From Bolinopsis microptera (taxonomy: Eukaryota > Ctenophora > Tentaculata > Lobata > Bolinopsidae), in contig NC_087078.1 in assembly GCF_026151205.1 (NCBI RefSeq), forward strand, positions 14,711,118 to 14,775,117: DNA of 64,000 bases, written 5' to 3'. The stretch's first letter is position 1. The number at the start of each line of letters is the position of its first letter. Below the pieces are notes generated by a model. That model ran no database searches. It had not been told where the DNA came from and saw nothing but the letters and a program-made list of their open reading frames with translations. This document shows positions 49,401 through 59,401 of this stretch, piece by piece. A program made the position numbers and the translations under genes.

Positions 49401-52137
49401 TCGGGGTTTGTCGGGGTTTGTCGAGCCTGGAGGCTACATGATGCCTATATGAATCTTTGGAATTGGTCTATGGTCACTGTCTGCAATAATAAACACAAGA
49501 CGTCACTCTGAGCTGAATCAGTCATGCCGTTGTACTGCCGTTTAATTTCGTTCAGTGACCAGGGGTTGTTGATCCAACCTGTGGTGCATTGATTTGTTTA
49601 TTTATACAAGGTATGAGAGGCGTCAGGATAAAGAATAGGACTGTACGTATCCGTTTCAAATTTGCTGGGCATAGTTTAAAAGTTAGTGTACTTACTTAAA
49701 AGATAAATAGTTTAAATAGTACCTGGGAACAGCAACCCTTTCCATATTTCATTCCATACAAATTTACATTGTCGATCATTCGCCCTCTTAAAGCTATTCA
49801 CCGAAACTAACTCCTCATTCGCCTGGTAAATTAAAACATTGTATTGGTTAAGAATGCCTCTAGTTGCGCTCTCCGCTGACATAAAACTTAAAAGTAAAAC
49901 GGTAAAAACATATTACTATTATTGTATATTAGTTGACAGCTACTCACATAGAATCTGCACGCGTACAGTATCAGGCACACGATGTGTTCTTCTTTTGTCA
50001 AAATATTAACTATTTCGTGTGATTTTAGTCCTCGATTTTTAGCAGATTCAACTTTTTTACGAAGAGAAGTCAACATAAAGTAAAGCTGAAGCTTCCAAAC
50101 AAACCAATTTAACAATCTAGTTAAGCACAACACTAAGTCGAGAGATATGATGTGTAAATAGTTATAAGCTATAATAGTATCGTACAAATTTGGATATTTT
50201 ACCATTTATTCCATTTATCTGGATTTTTTTAATCTGTTATCTAATCTATGTGACGGTGTATGTTCTGTTATTCAAGTAAATTCATTTTACGTTTTACGTC
50301 ACGGCAAATATTTTTGATAAAAATTATATTTTGAAATTTTTAAAAATTTAATTATTATTTAATTAATAAATCAATTAATTATCTAATCCAAAGGTTGTCA
50401 TATAAAAAGTTGTTCTCTTTTATATTTTGAACACATTGGTTCAATCTAGAACCTTCTACGAAATTCAGAAGTCGTTTTATTAGCGGAGATTCGATGTGGT
50501 AAAAAGTGGTAAATAGTGGTTTTTCTTTACAAATTTCGAAAATTTTACAAGTCCAAAATATTGAAAGTGAAAATTTTACTGTACAAAACACCCTAAAATG
50601 CTTCCCTTTGAAGTTATGGGAGAAAATGGGATTTTTTGGCTTAGCAGATAAAAAATCACATTTTCTCATTTTCTCCCATAACTTCAAAGGGAAGCATTTA
50701 AGGGTGTTTTGTTGTTCATAACTCATATATAAATGTGCTAGTTGCGGTTATTTTGCACCCTTCAAAAAGTCACTAGCACATTCCTATCAAAATTTTAGAA
50801 AAATCAGTAAATATTAAAAACGAAAAATGTGCCTAAATTTGTTGTTTGGCTTTGAGGTCCAATAGATCTGAAGCTGAATGAGTAAAAACATTTTTGAGGG
50901 CATCAAAAACTGCGCCAGAATTCAGAGAACAATTTGATGTCAAGCATCAAATCAATCTGATCTTCCCTGACTGTCTTTTTGTTAAAATAAGCCTGAAAAG
51001 GACAATTTTAGCTTTTTGACTTTAAAAATTCATAACACACCAGCCTTTTTAGATACGATATCAAGATTTTACACACACCTTGAAATAGATGTGAATAAAC
51101 GGCGAGCAAAATTTCAACCCGATACCGCAAGAAATGATTAACTTATAGCGTCTCAACCGCAAAATAATTTTTTCCGAAAATTGCACTCTCAACCAGGAAA
51201 TGCTCGATTACAAAAATGGGTATTCTCAAAATAATTTTTTTTGGTGTGGAAACGGTGCGCTAGAAGGTCATTGAACTGCCTATGAGGTCATTTGGTCTGG
51301 ACAGATTTGGTGTATGCCCCCTTTAACTGTGTATGCTCGTGTTCAGTTCAGTACAATGTCAATAACTACTATTGTATTTATGTATCATTATAGTGTATGA
51401 CTGTCCCAATAAGTCGGCGTTACATTCCCACGAAAATGAGAACTTGCAACAAAAAGATTGCTCGCTTAAGCAGATTTCAATTCTTGCTATTCCTGATCCC
51501 CTGATATTGGCTTTAATAAAACAAATATTAATAAAATAAATATTCATGGTGGAGAGAGATATCTATTATATTATATATATATTATATATATTGGTTTCCC
51601 CCGATCCCTCGTAATAACGATGATTCCCAGTGCCAAGAGTTCACCCTCAAGACACGCAGTGAAGTAGAAGTGGCAGTGAATGTGTTCTATGACAAGGCAG
51701 TTACGGATGTGTGCCACGCCAAGCCTTTAGCTTCTCTCTGCATGGTTCGGTTTATTTCATATATTAAATAAATAAATAAATAAATATTGGTATATGTTGT
51801 CGGTGCACGTAATGATGGCTCAAATCTATTTTCTGCATGGATAATGGATATATAATATGCAAAAAAAGTTGTTTTTATCCAATTGATCCTTCTCGTTTCA
51901 AATTTTACGCTTTGATTTGGCTTTTGATATCGTGATTTTTCCTAATGCGAGTTATCACTAGCTCTTGTTGCAACATGACACCAAAAATTGTACAGAGTAT
52001 GGAAGTACACAAGATACACGAAATAATCCTGTTTAGAGAAACGATGCTATCGTTCTGTCAGAAGAAGTTTCTCCAGATAAAGGGAGATGTGAATGTAATT
52101 GAGGAAGTGTCTGCTGGAAAGTTTACTGATTGCGAGG
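43414..52137 (+). CDS. MIF4G-domain protein, PAIP1/MIF4GD/CTIF-like (5' part)
   Basis: Exons 43414-43575, 43795-43972, 45008-45309, 51631-51744 and 51996-52137 join with matching phases (0, 1, 0, 0, out 1). The protein starts M-S-C-H-V-P-D and has a Ser/Asp-rich acidic stretch. From about residue 190, R-N-F-Y-R-T-L-L-E-N-Y is followed by V-N-V-F-Y-D-K-A-V-T-D and A-S-L-C-M, then L-F-R-E-T-M-L-S-F-C-Q-K-K-F. This is the helix pattern of MIF4G domains (K-A, LC, F-R-x-L-L-x-x-C-Q) that bind eIF4A or other translation factors. The length between motifs is like PAIP1 and MIF4GD. The acceptors at 45007 and 51995 have weak pyrimidine tracts and are the least sure parts. Further exons were not found before the antisense gene at 54095, so the gene continues beyond or its end was missed. 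Confidence 0.65.
44148..44855. mobile_element. MITE with AGGCATCATGTAGCC ends and an internal GTTTGTCGGG minisatellite
   Basis: 15 bp perfect terminal inverted repeats (AGGCATCATGTAGCC) and a 6 bp target duplication TTTATA (44142-44147 and 44856-44861). The interior is about 60 copies of a 10-11 bp unit built on GGGTTTGTCG, with TCA/TCG and CTG/TTG variants. It lies in the MIF4G intron between exons 43972 and 45008. Long open frames here are due to the repeat. Confidence 0.9.
46190..46806. mobile_element. Solo arm related to the 59.4-62.35 kb element
   Basis: Matches the right arm of the element at 59402-62356 (compare 61760-62354), down to the end near CTGTAGTACAG. A shared short frame starting M-(S/P)-F-M-A-D-Q-L-F-Q-T-F is present in all copies because the arm sequence is conserved, not because it is a gene. 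Confidence 0.7.
47524..48360 (-). pseudogene. Broken transposon-borne gene: PIN-like nuclease motif plus Cys-rich tail
   Basis: Frames on the minus strand read V-D-V-S-V-I-C-D-D-T-D-L-L-V-I-L-L-H (48270-48220). After a frameshift come C-H-A-F-T-G-S-D-T-T-S-R-I-H-G-V-G-K (about 48100-48047), and after another break the tail C-N-C-L-K-S-G-C-G-N-A-C-S-C-R-K-A-G (47670-47620). The order (V-x-x-D-D-T-D-L-L-V, then H-A-x-T-G-x-D-T-T-S, then CXC-like Cys tail) is one I associate with repetitive nuclease-like genes in many invertebrate genomes. I cannot name the transposon superfamily with confidence. Confidence 0.6.
48465..48555 (+). pseudogene. Inverted second fragment of the same nuclease-like gene
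   Basis: On the plus strand C-H-A-F-T-G-S-D-T-T-S-R-I-H-G-V-G-M-D-R (48474-48533) repeats the motif found on the minus strand at about 48050-48110. The gene fragment is thus present twice in inverted orientation about 0.4 kb apart. Confidence 0.65.
49001..49072 (-). other. tRNA-like sequence, likely a SINE head or tRNA pseudogene
   Basis: On the minus strand an A-box-like TAGCCTAGCGGTTAGAGC is followed by a stem CCTTC/GAAGG with a 6 nt loop and a B-box-like GGTTCGAATCC T-arm. The 3' acceptor strand TGTCACC has no complementary 5' strand. The anticodon loop is one base short. So it is not a functional tRNA. The MITE at 49073 begins exactly at its 5' end. Confidence 0.6.
49073..49446. mobile_element. 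Second copy of the AGGCATCATGTAGCC MITE
   Basis: The same 15 bp terminal repeats as 44148-44855, with a different 6 bp target duplication, ATATGA (49067-49072 and 49447-49452). The internal GTTTGTCGGG array is much shorter. It is split at about 49233-49365 by a run of about 28 T and unrelated sequence, followed by a short inverted piece of the array. Confidence 0.9.
50584..50711. repeat. Imperfect hairpin of about 55 bp arms
   Basis: CAAAACACCCTAAAATGCTT at 50584 and its reverse complement at 50692-50711 bound a long imperfect stem (shared GAAGTTATGGGAGAAAATG). It lies inside the 5.7 kb transposon. It could be a small MITE or a strong RNA hairpin. Confidence 0.75.
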
Positions 52138-52832
52138 GTAAGTTCTTATCATTTCACCGTGGTTAATTGATCTGCTTACTGTTGGGAGGTGAACTATATT
52201 TTTCCTTAAATTTGAGAATGATTGGCCAATTTTCTGTCAGCTTTGTCGCATTGAAACCTGTTATCATTTTCACGTGTTTCAACAAATAATATACAACTTC
52301 TTGACAAAGGTTTTAATAATTATTTGTAATACAAATTTCTATAGAATATTTATAAAAGTTATGATCGTCAAAACTTATAGAATTTACAAAACTTAGCTTT
52401 AAAAACCAGAATATGAGCTACATCGGAAATATTTCTAAAAGATACAAAATTTGCTCTTGTTTTTAAGGACAGATACATTCTGGACGATACATTCTGTCCT
52501 GTTTTTAATCATATTAATCCTTCAACTTTTCAATCAGCTCGTCTACAGAGGGTATAGAATGTTTATCAACTAATTTATCCACTGAAGGTCAATCCCCCTT
52601 GCCCTCACTGGAGGCCCTAGTGTTCATTTGAATGTCTGATAAGGTAGTTAAATTAAATATCGGCCTTCAAGTGTTCATTTTAATGTTCATTCAAAATTAT
52701 GTCCGTTCACGCAATGTCCTGTCAAATAACGTCTGATGTCTAAGATGTTGTCTACAGTACAGGCTAATCTAACTTTCTTCAGTCCTACGATTTTCCATAT
52801 TGAAAATAGTGTCCCGAATTTTAACAAGAATT
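52138..52832. other. Gap between MIF4G exon and the sulfotransferase gene
   Basis: No exon that would continue MIF4G in phase 1 was recognised. The sequence is AT-rich, with a short CATTCTGGACGATACATTCTG repeat at about 52468-52500. It must contain the 3' flank of the minus-strand gene. Confidence 0.4.
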
Positions 52833-54095
52833 CTAAGAATTCCAACGATTTGGCATGTTGGAAACCTCACAATCACTCCCTTTCAGCTCTATCCCAAACT
52901 CATCTTTGGCCACTTTTTTAGCCCACTTACAAGCCTCTATAGAAATAAAGCCAGTATTTCTTCCGATTTTACGTTTACTGAAAACAGAATTTTCTTGAGA
53001 ATCTTTCTCCATGGCAGTAAGAGCAGCTGCAACATAGTCCTGTTTGATTCCTATCTCATGTAGCAGACTTTTACAAAATCCTTCCCTGTCGTGTACAAGT
53101 GACTCATAGCTGTATGACTTAATGCTTTTCCTTTCATGGGATTCCAGATAAAATGTATGCATTTGACAAAGTAGGACAAAAAACCATGTCTCGATAGCAC
53201 TTAAATTAGCAACACCAATTTTATCAAAAATATGTTTATATTTGATCGAACTGTATCTTTTTGTTGCCAAAGGTACAGTTTGCATGAGAACCTGTCCAAA
53301 CAGTCGATGCCATGAGGAGAGTGTCGGCTTTAACGACCTGTACAGAAACAATTCTTTTACTCCTGGAAGAGTCCTGTGGACTAAGTGAACAAGGTTTCCT
53401 GTATAAGCTCCAGTTGGTTTGATAAAGTAGATTTTGTTTGGATCCTTGCAAAGAAGAAGCAAGATTGCTTTTAGAAAATTTAGATTATCTTTACAGTCTA
53501 GAGGACGGTCATTTGATGCAATGTTAGTTATGGTCGAAAATATCAATAACGGAAATGGTTCTGCTAGAACTTGGCACTGTTTGGTCTTGTAAACCATAGA
53601 TGCAACCAGAGTTGAGCCGCACCTGCCAATATTGTGTAATATAGTGATGTTGCTGCCATTCCTTTCTGGTTTTCTCATAAGGTACCTGTAAACTGATTCA
53701 TGTGGTATGATAAGCACCTGTGCTGCATGGTCATGGGAACTAAAAAAGGTGAAAGGATGCTTATCGATATCATAGAGATCGACTCCAGGCATCATTCTCA
53801 CAAAAACAAACTCTTGAAGCGAAACAGTATACAAGTGAACATTTTCCTGCTCGATCACGCTTATGTCAACTTTTCTGTTAAACTTGAGGAGGAACCAGTG
53901 AAGTCCGTTGTACCACAAGACATTTAATCTGAGGTTCATGAAAACATCATAACAATCAGCCAGATCATTACCACGACATTTCTTCCAGGGTCCAAATACC
54001 AAGTTCAGAGCGTATTGAAGGGCAGGCTGTATGCAGTAACGAATCAGAGGATTCAGCAATACTAAAATCACATCCCGCAAAACTTTCAACATCAT
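52833..54095 (-). CDS. Sulfotransferase-like P-loop protein (intronless)
   Basis: A single 420-codon frame with M-M-L-K at the start. Residues 1-35 are strongly hydrophobic, with a possible signal anchor as in Golgi type II sulfotransferases. The 5' phosphosulfate-binding loop is H-N-I-G-R-C-G-S-T-L at 154-163. The 3' phosphate-binding segment appears as F-L-Y-R-S-L-K-P-T-L-S at 250-260. Both are as in the R-x-G-S-T-L branch of PAPS-dependent sulfotransferase folds. Transfer of sulfate from PAPS to an unknown acceptor is inferred. The intronless state among intron-rich neighbours suggests retrotransposition or an old single-exon family. No disabling change is seen. Confidence 0.8.
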   Translation of the reverse strand: MMLKVLRDVILVLLNPLIRYCIQPALQYALNLVFGPWKKCRGNDLADCYDVFMNLRLNVLWYNGLHWFLLKFNRKVDISVIEQENVHLYTVSLQEFVFVRMMPGVDLYDIDKHPFTFFSSHDHAAQVLIIPHESVYRYLMRKPERNGSNITILHNIGRCGSTLVASMVYKTKQCQVLAEPFPLLIFSTITNIASNDRPLDCKDNLNFLKAILLLLCKDPNKIYFIKPTGAYTGNLVHLVHRTLPGVKELFLYRSLKPTLSSWHRLFGQVLMQTVPLATKRYSSIKYKHIFDKIGVANLSAIETWFFVLLCQMHTFYLESHERKSIKSYSYESLVHDREGFCKSLLHEIGIKQDYVAAALTAMEKDSQENSVFSKRKIGRNTGFISIEACKWAKKVAKDEFGIELKGSDCEVSNMPNRWNS

Positions 54096-54224
54096 TTTTA
54101 TTTCTTCTCCTTTGTGTCTGGCTGCAGAAAAAGCATTAGTGTCTTGTTTAAACGGTCTTAAATAATAATAATAATAAATTGAGATTTAATAACACCGCTT
54201 TAAAGATAAAACCCAGGGGTACAG

Positions 54225-54353
54225 GAAGCGGGGGCCGGGGGGGGGGGGGGGGGGGGAGGGGGTTGAGGGGGGGGGGGGTTTCTAAAAATTTTGGGGGGGG
54301 GGGGGGGGGGGGGTTTTCTAAAAATTTTGGGGAAAAATTTGGGGAAAAAAACT
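54225..54353. repeat. Poly-G tracts with repeated TTTCTAAAAATTTTGGGG
   Basis: Runs of up to about 20 G, interrupted by two copies of a CTAAAAATTTTGGGG unit. It is just upstream of the sulfotransferase gene's ATG. It is low complexity and its true length is uncertain. Confidence 0.85.
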
Positions 54354-54710
54354 TACATATTTCAATTGATCCTGTTATGTGATCCTGTTATGTGACTCGG
54401 ATCGACATATTTTTTCAAAGTTTTTCTGGAAACTACTTTGTCGAAACTCGAATGTTTATGAAAATTCATATACGAGTTCAGGGTACCACTAACTACAAGT
54501 AGAGCACCTAAAATCTGGGTTTTGAGCATGTTAAGATGATTTGGCATAATTGGGCATAATTTGGACCAAAAATGGGCGTGGCTCTCCCGCGGGCACCGTT
54601 GGGAACCCGGAGTCCGGAACCCCCTCAAAAGTTCGGTCACAGGCCCTAGTTTGTTGGTAAATTGCTATCTCGAAATCACATTTCACAAGAAAATTAGGGT
54701 GAACCCCCCT

Positions 54711-56530
54711 TAAGGGGGCATACCCCAAAACAGTGGTTTGTGCCGTCCAGACCAAATGACCTCATAACACACCAGCCTTTTTAGATATGATATCAAGATT
54801 TTACACACACCTTGACATAGATGCGTATAAACGGCGAGCAAAATTTCAACCCGATACCGCAAGAAATGATTAACTTATGGTCAAGTTCGGAGACAACCTG
54901 TACATAAAATCAGTCACTTATTACACTCATTTCACTGCCACAAACGGTAAAATTAATTATAATTCCTCTGAAAGTCCAAGGGGTACAGGCTCTTCAGATA
55001 TTATACTCCTAATCTTTCTATAATGATATCTGGGTTCAAAATTTAAATAACTCAACCTTGGTGGAGACAGTGGCCACCTGAAAATTACAAAAATAAAGGA
55101 GCTGTAAATCACTTATGAAAAAAATATTTACTTCAAATTTCACAATTTAAAGTTACGTAAGACAGGTGGGTACTCAAAAAGTGCCGGTTGAGCAGGTTTG
55201 TCTGCTCAACACAGGTGGAGCAGCTCACTGACTACATGAGCTAATATAAGTGACTAGAACTAACCCTCTCATGCTTTTTAATTGCTCCAAAGTCCTAATA
55301 TTTAATATTATGGGTTATACCAATCATATTTCATAGAACAGGATCCTCAGAATCGGCTCAACCGAGGTGGAGACAGCATAACATGCAGTTCAAAATCTGT
55401 TATTCTGTAGTTTAGGAGCTGTAGAGTGACTGTGGCAGTCCATTTGCAATACCAATGATTTTAAATCATCTACCAACTCATATTACAAGGCATCCTTGCT
55501 GAAAAGTACACTCAACATAGGTGGAGACTCAAATTTGGCAAATTTGGGCGTAAATTCGACCTCAGAAGTCAAGGTTCTCCACCGCGGTTGAGTGGTTGAT
55601 GGCTAGTTTGATGAGTTGTATACATGCTAAAGGGTCACCCAATGTTATTTCTTCCAGAAATCAACTGCCAAAGCTCAACTCAACCCGGTGGGGCCAGTTT
55701 TAATGCATTTTTAATGTTTTGATGTTTAATCAACAATTTCTCCACCTTGTTGAGCACCTTTTCACAACTTTGATAGTTTTTTCATTTTCTAGAACACTTT
55801 GCTTTAAGACAGAAGAGGTAACAGTTTTATGATCCCCTACAGTAGCAGTTAACAGAGCAGATTAAAATTAGTGATAAAACCAATGAATTTAGGCATGTTT
55901 GACAGGCTTTTTACTGTTTCTTAATGAAAGATCTCCACCCTGTTGAGCGTCAATGGAAAAAACAAAATTTAACGGGAAGTAGAAAAGGCCGAGACGCAAC
56001 TTTCTAGCTAACCTAGAACTCTCTAAACCTTTCTCCACCCCCGGTTGAGCAGCTTTGAAAAGTGCATTTAATTTCTCCACCTCGGTTGAGCACTTAAATA
56101 AAATATTGAAAAAACCATCAGATTGCAAATTTGATGTAGTTTGTGTTACCAATAACCTTTTCCACCTTAATCAAAAGTTTCTTCAACCAGAGCCAGTCTC
56201 CACCTTAAATCTCCACCTTTTAAGGGTTTGTTTAATACCACCTGTATCTGCTCAACCGTTCAACCTTTTAATTTTGTTTTTTTACTCAGAGAAAGTCCTG
56301 AAAAATGTTTTGTCAGCCATATAATCAGGGAGTTTCATTCTGTGTTGAGCTGGCTCCACCACACACTTCTAAAAAAGTAAAAAATGTACAGGTTGTCTCC
56401 GAACTTGACCTTATAGCGTCTCAACCACAAAATAATTTTTTCCGAAAATTGCACTCTTAACCAGGAAATGCTCGATTACAAAAATGGGAATTCTCAAAAT
56501 AATTTTTTTTGTGTGGAAACGGTGCGTAAA
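54711..56530. mobile_element. Deleted relative of the 5.7 kb element, interrupted by another transposon
   Basis: 54711-54878 matches the left arm near 45644, with an internal deletion. 56411-56530 continues the same arm (TAGCGTCTCAACC onward). The 54879-56410 element sits between them. Only one arm's worth of sequence survives. Confidence 0.75.
54879..56410. mobile_element. 1.5 kb element with symmetric arrays of CTCAACC-NN-GGTGGAG
   Basis: 27 bp perfect terminal inverted repeats starting GGTCAAGTTCGGAGACAACC, with a TTAT duplication (54875-54878 and 56411-56414). The uninterrupted site AACTTATAGCG is seen, inverted, at 45835. The left half has copies of CTCAACC-x-x-GGTGGAG (for example 55214, 55358 and 55514). 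The right half has the reverse complement CTCCACC-x-x-GGTTGAG (for example 55577, 55740, 56035 and 56076). There is no transposase. Confidence 0.85.
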
Positions 56531-57414
56531 GGACTACGGTGTAAGATGCTTCGAGAACATTTTTATAATTGATGCACGCTGAATGTTATAGTAAAGATCT
56601 AAGTCTTGGTCTAAAAGTAAAGCTTAAATCAATCTATTAAAACCATTAATAGAATCTTTTACTACTCTGAAAAACCGAATAACGCAATATTAAGTATAAG
56701 TCAATAATCCCAATATTGTTTGATACAACAATATAATTATAAAATTCAATTTATATTAGCGGATCTTACAGATACCAGCATTACATGCCATGACAAGAGC
56801 ATCCCGTTAATCAGAGCGACACCACAAAATACCCAACAGTTTTACTTTCACTTTCTTTTCACTGTCACTTTCACTTGCACTTTTATTTAAACTTTCTCGA
56901 TATCACTTTCGAACATAATATCTTGAGTCTAGAGTGACAGCCTCCAACATAGCGACTGTCCACAAACTTTAAAAAGGATTATGAAAATGAACATCTGGGT
57001 ATCAGAGGGGACAACTTCAATCCACATTTTAGTTTCGGTAATTAGCGGGTAATTCATTGTGGGCCGCTTGGTTCTGTGTACAAAGATTATTAATTTAACT
57101 GAGATCAAGTCACTAGCTAAAAATGAATAAATAAATAAATTCAAAATTGATTAAGTTTTTAGAGGTTCAATAAAAAAATATACCCAAAGAAAGATGTACA
57201 TAAGTCATTCAAGCGAAATTGGTATGGAATAATAAAATTTTGCACTTTAACGTCAGTTCAGAATTTATTATTTATAGGGACAAATATAAGGAATAACAGG
57301 AATATTATGAACAGATAATAATAATATACATATAATAGGCCGTATAATATAATATTTTATCAAACTAACTATACATATAAACCTAACAAATAATAATAAT
57401 ATACCTATATAATG
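56531..57414. other. AT-rich intergenic DNA
   Basis: No gene, RNA gene or clear repeat was recognised, apart from a short (TAA)-rich stretch near 57310-57410. Confidence 0.45.
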
Positions 57415-57416
57415 TA

Positions 57417-58181
57417 CAGGGTGGGCCAAAAGTCAGTACCAATACGTGGCCTTTATAGCTCAGTCACTGAGTGCACATTTTAAATACTTCTTCTGTATGA
57501 CTTTGTACCACCACTGGTTCGGGGAATGTCAACTCGAAAAAATATTCGCTGTTATTGTTTTCAAATGAGGTTCATTTCACATTTATTTGATAGTTTGGAT
57601 AGTCGGATCAAGCTAAATGTTATTGAATTGTGTTTTGGCCATTCGAATTAGTTTGTTCCTGAAAGAATTAGAAATGTAGACTTCTCAGTGACGAGATATG
57701 AAGCATACGACGTTATTCATTAGTGTGATCAGATGATTGGTTTACCTAATACACGTGTATAAGGTGACCCCGTTAAACTACCCCGTTAAACATTATGAGG
57801 GTATTGTTAAGGGTGCCCAATTAAGAGTGTGTGTCACGGTGTCATATTGATTCCAGTCAATTTTTTTTGTTAACGAGATACAGAAAATGTTGATAACTTC
57901 GTCATTTCTAATCCGTTTTGCCTCATGTTTTCAGATCATATGAACATTTGATAATCTACCGTCTCTAAAAATTAGTGCGTTCAGCAATGTTCAGAGAAAA
58001 CATATAGGTGTTTAATATTGTTGGGCCGTGGTCTAAAAATATTCGATTTTCAAATTTTTGTCGACGGAAATCCTCGAACCAGTATATTCAGTATGCCATT
58101 GCAAAGCAACAGCTCTCAAATATAAAACCACGGCGGAGCTATTAAGGCCAACGTATGGGTACTGACTTTTGGCCCACCCTG
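57417..58181. mobile_element. Non-autonomous mariner-type element (765 bp)
   Basis: Inverted ends beginning CAGGGTGGGCCAAAAGTCAG match for about 45 bp with few differences, flanked by TA (57415-57416 and 58182-58183). These ends and the TA target are typical of Tc1/mariner. No DDD/E transposase frame remains. Confidence 0.9.
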
Positions 58182-58952
58182 TACAATATAACTAACGTTT
58201 AAGAAGCTGCGTCTCAAGTGGAAGAGGCCACGTGCGTTAAACCTCTGCCACCAGGGTTCTGCGCGTAAAACGTCAATACGCAGGGGGGTTGTTAGTTCAA
58301 CACTGCGTGTGGGAGGAGAAAGGAAGACTGTAGCAGTCTGACTCTGACTTACTGAGGTACAGCTGAATGTAAGGGGTTATGTTAATTCCTTAATATATAA
58401 TATATACTTGTCTTATGATGTACAATGTTACATTGTACACTGTACACTACAAGTTAGAATAGGATGAGGGTAACAGGGATTGGCTAGTTAGAGGCGGTCC
58501 GTGTAGGCCTTACACTGTGCTTTCAGCAATACTCATACGTATATATTGTATAATATTTCATCCTTTCCTACTCAATTATGTGGGATTTTGGAAACCGAGT
58601 GACCTTACTGCGTAAAACATTCAGATAATACAATCTATGAAATGTTAGATAAGTAGCCCAAGTACCACCATTACATCATCTCTCACAATTCAACTTCCTT
58701 GGAAAAGAGCAAAGAGTCTCAGTGATTCTGGAGAAAATATGAAGAGTTCTTCAAGATGTATCCCTTGATAATTCTATCCAGCACAAAAAATGACGTGAGA
58801 AAAAAATGACGTCAATATTGTTACAAAGAAAAGTGCAACAACATAATTACAGAAGTTTATCAAACAAAAGGCACCTTGGACAATATTGGTTTGGAGTTGA
58901 GAAGCAAGCTGGTACTATCTGTGTTATACAAACCATCCACGTTATAGCGTTA

Positions 58953-59290
58953 ACTGAGCCGTGGAACTGGGCTGTAACAGCCCAGTTCCACGGCTCAGTT
59001 ATGCGACCAGATTGGACACAAAACTCCGCGAAAAGAGTTTTGAAAGGCAAAACTCCGCGAAGGCAGTTTTGTTTACAATGTACGTTCCCACGGTTGGTAT
59101 TTTTGCACGCAGATTTGCGCGCGCACGTGGGCGCATTATAATGTTTACATTGTAAACAAAACTGCTTTCACGGAGTTTTGGGTCATATCAAAAATATTTC
59201 TCCGTGCGGAGAAATAATTTTGAATTTCATTTCAATGTGAGAAAAAATGTGAGCAAATCTGGTTGCAAAACTGAGCCGTGGAACTGCAGG
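58953..59290. mobile_element. 338 bp fold-back insertion with GTTA duplication
   Basis: Flanked by GTTA (58949-58952 and 59291-59294). The empty site AGCGTTATAATAAG is at 24626. It starts with a perfect palindrome (58951-59001) and contains a second inverted pair built on AAAACTCCGCGAAGGCAG and GTTTACATTGTAAAC. Confidence 0.85.
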
Positions 59291-59401
59291 GTTATAATAA
59301 GATTGACCAAAATTATGGAGATTTTCTTTCCTATTTCTGATTTATATAATTATTTTCTGATATTATATAATTTGGATGATAGTGATTTTTAATTTGTTTT
59401 C

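Larger units (their letters stand above)
45644..51321. mobile_element. 5.7 kb long-inverted-repeat transposon with TTTAA duplication
   Basis: The ends are GGGGGCATACACC and its reverse complement, each next to TTTAA (45639-45643 and 51322-51326). The outer arms (45644-46160 and 50820-51321) are near-perfect inverted repeats, and 47185-47400 pairs with 50370-50580 further in. A third, shorter relative at 54711 also begins TTAAGGGGGCATAC. This is consistent with a TTAA-targeting group such as piggyBac or Kolobok, though I see no transposase to prove it. Nested inside are an arm of the 59.4 kb element (46190-46806), a broken nuclease-like gene and the MITE at 49073. It occupies most of the MIF4G intron 45310-51630. 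Confidence 0.82.
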
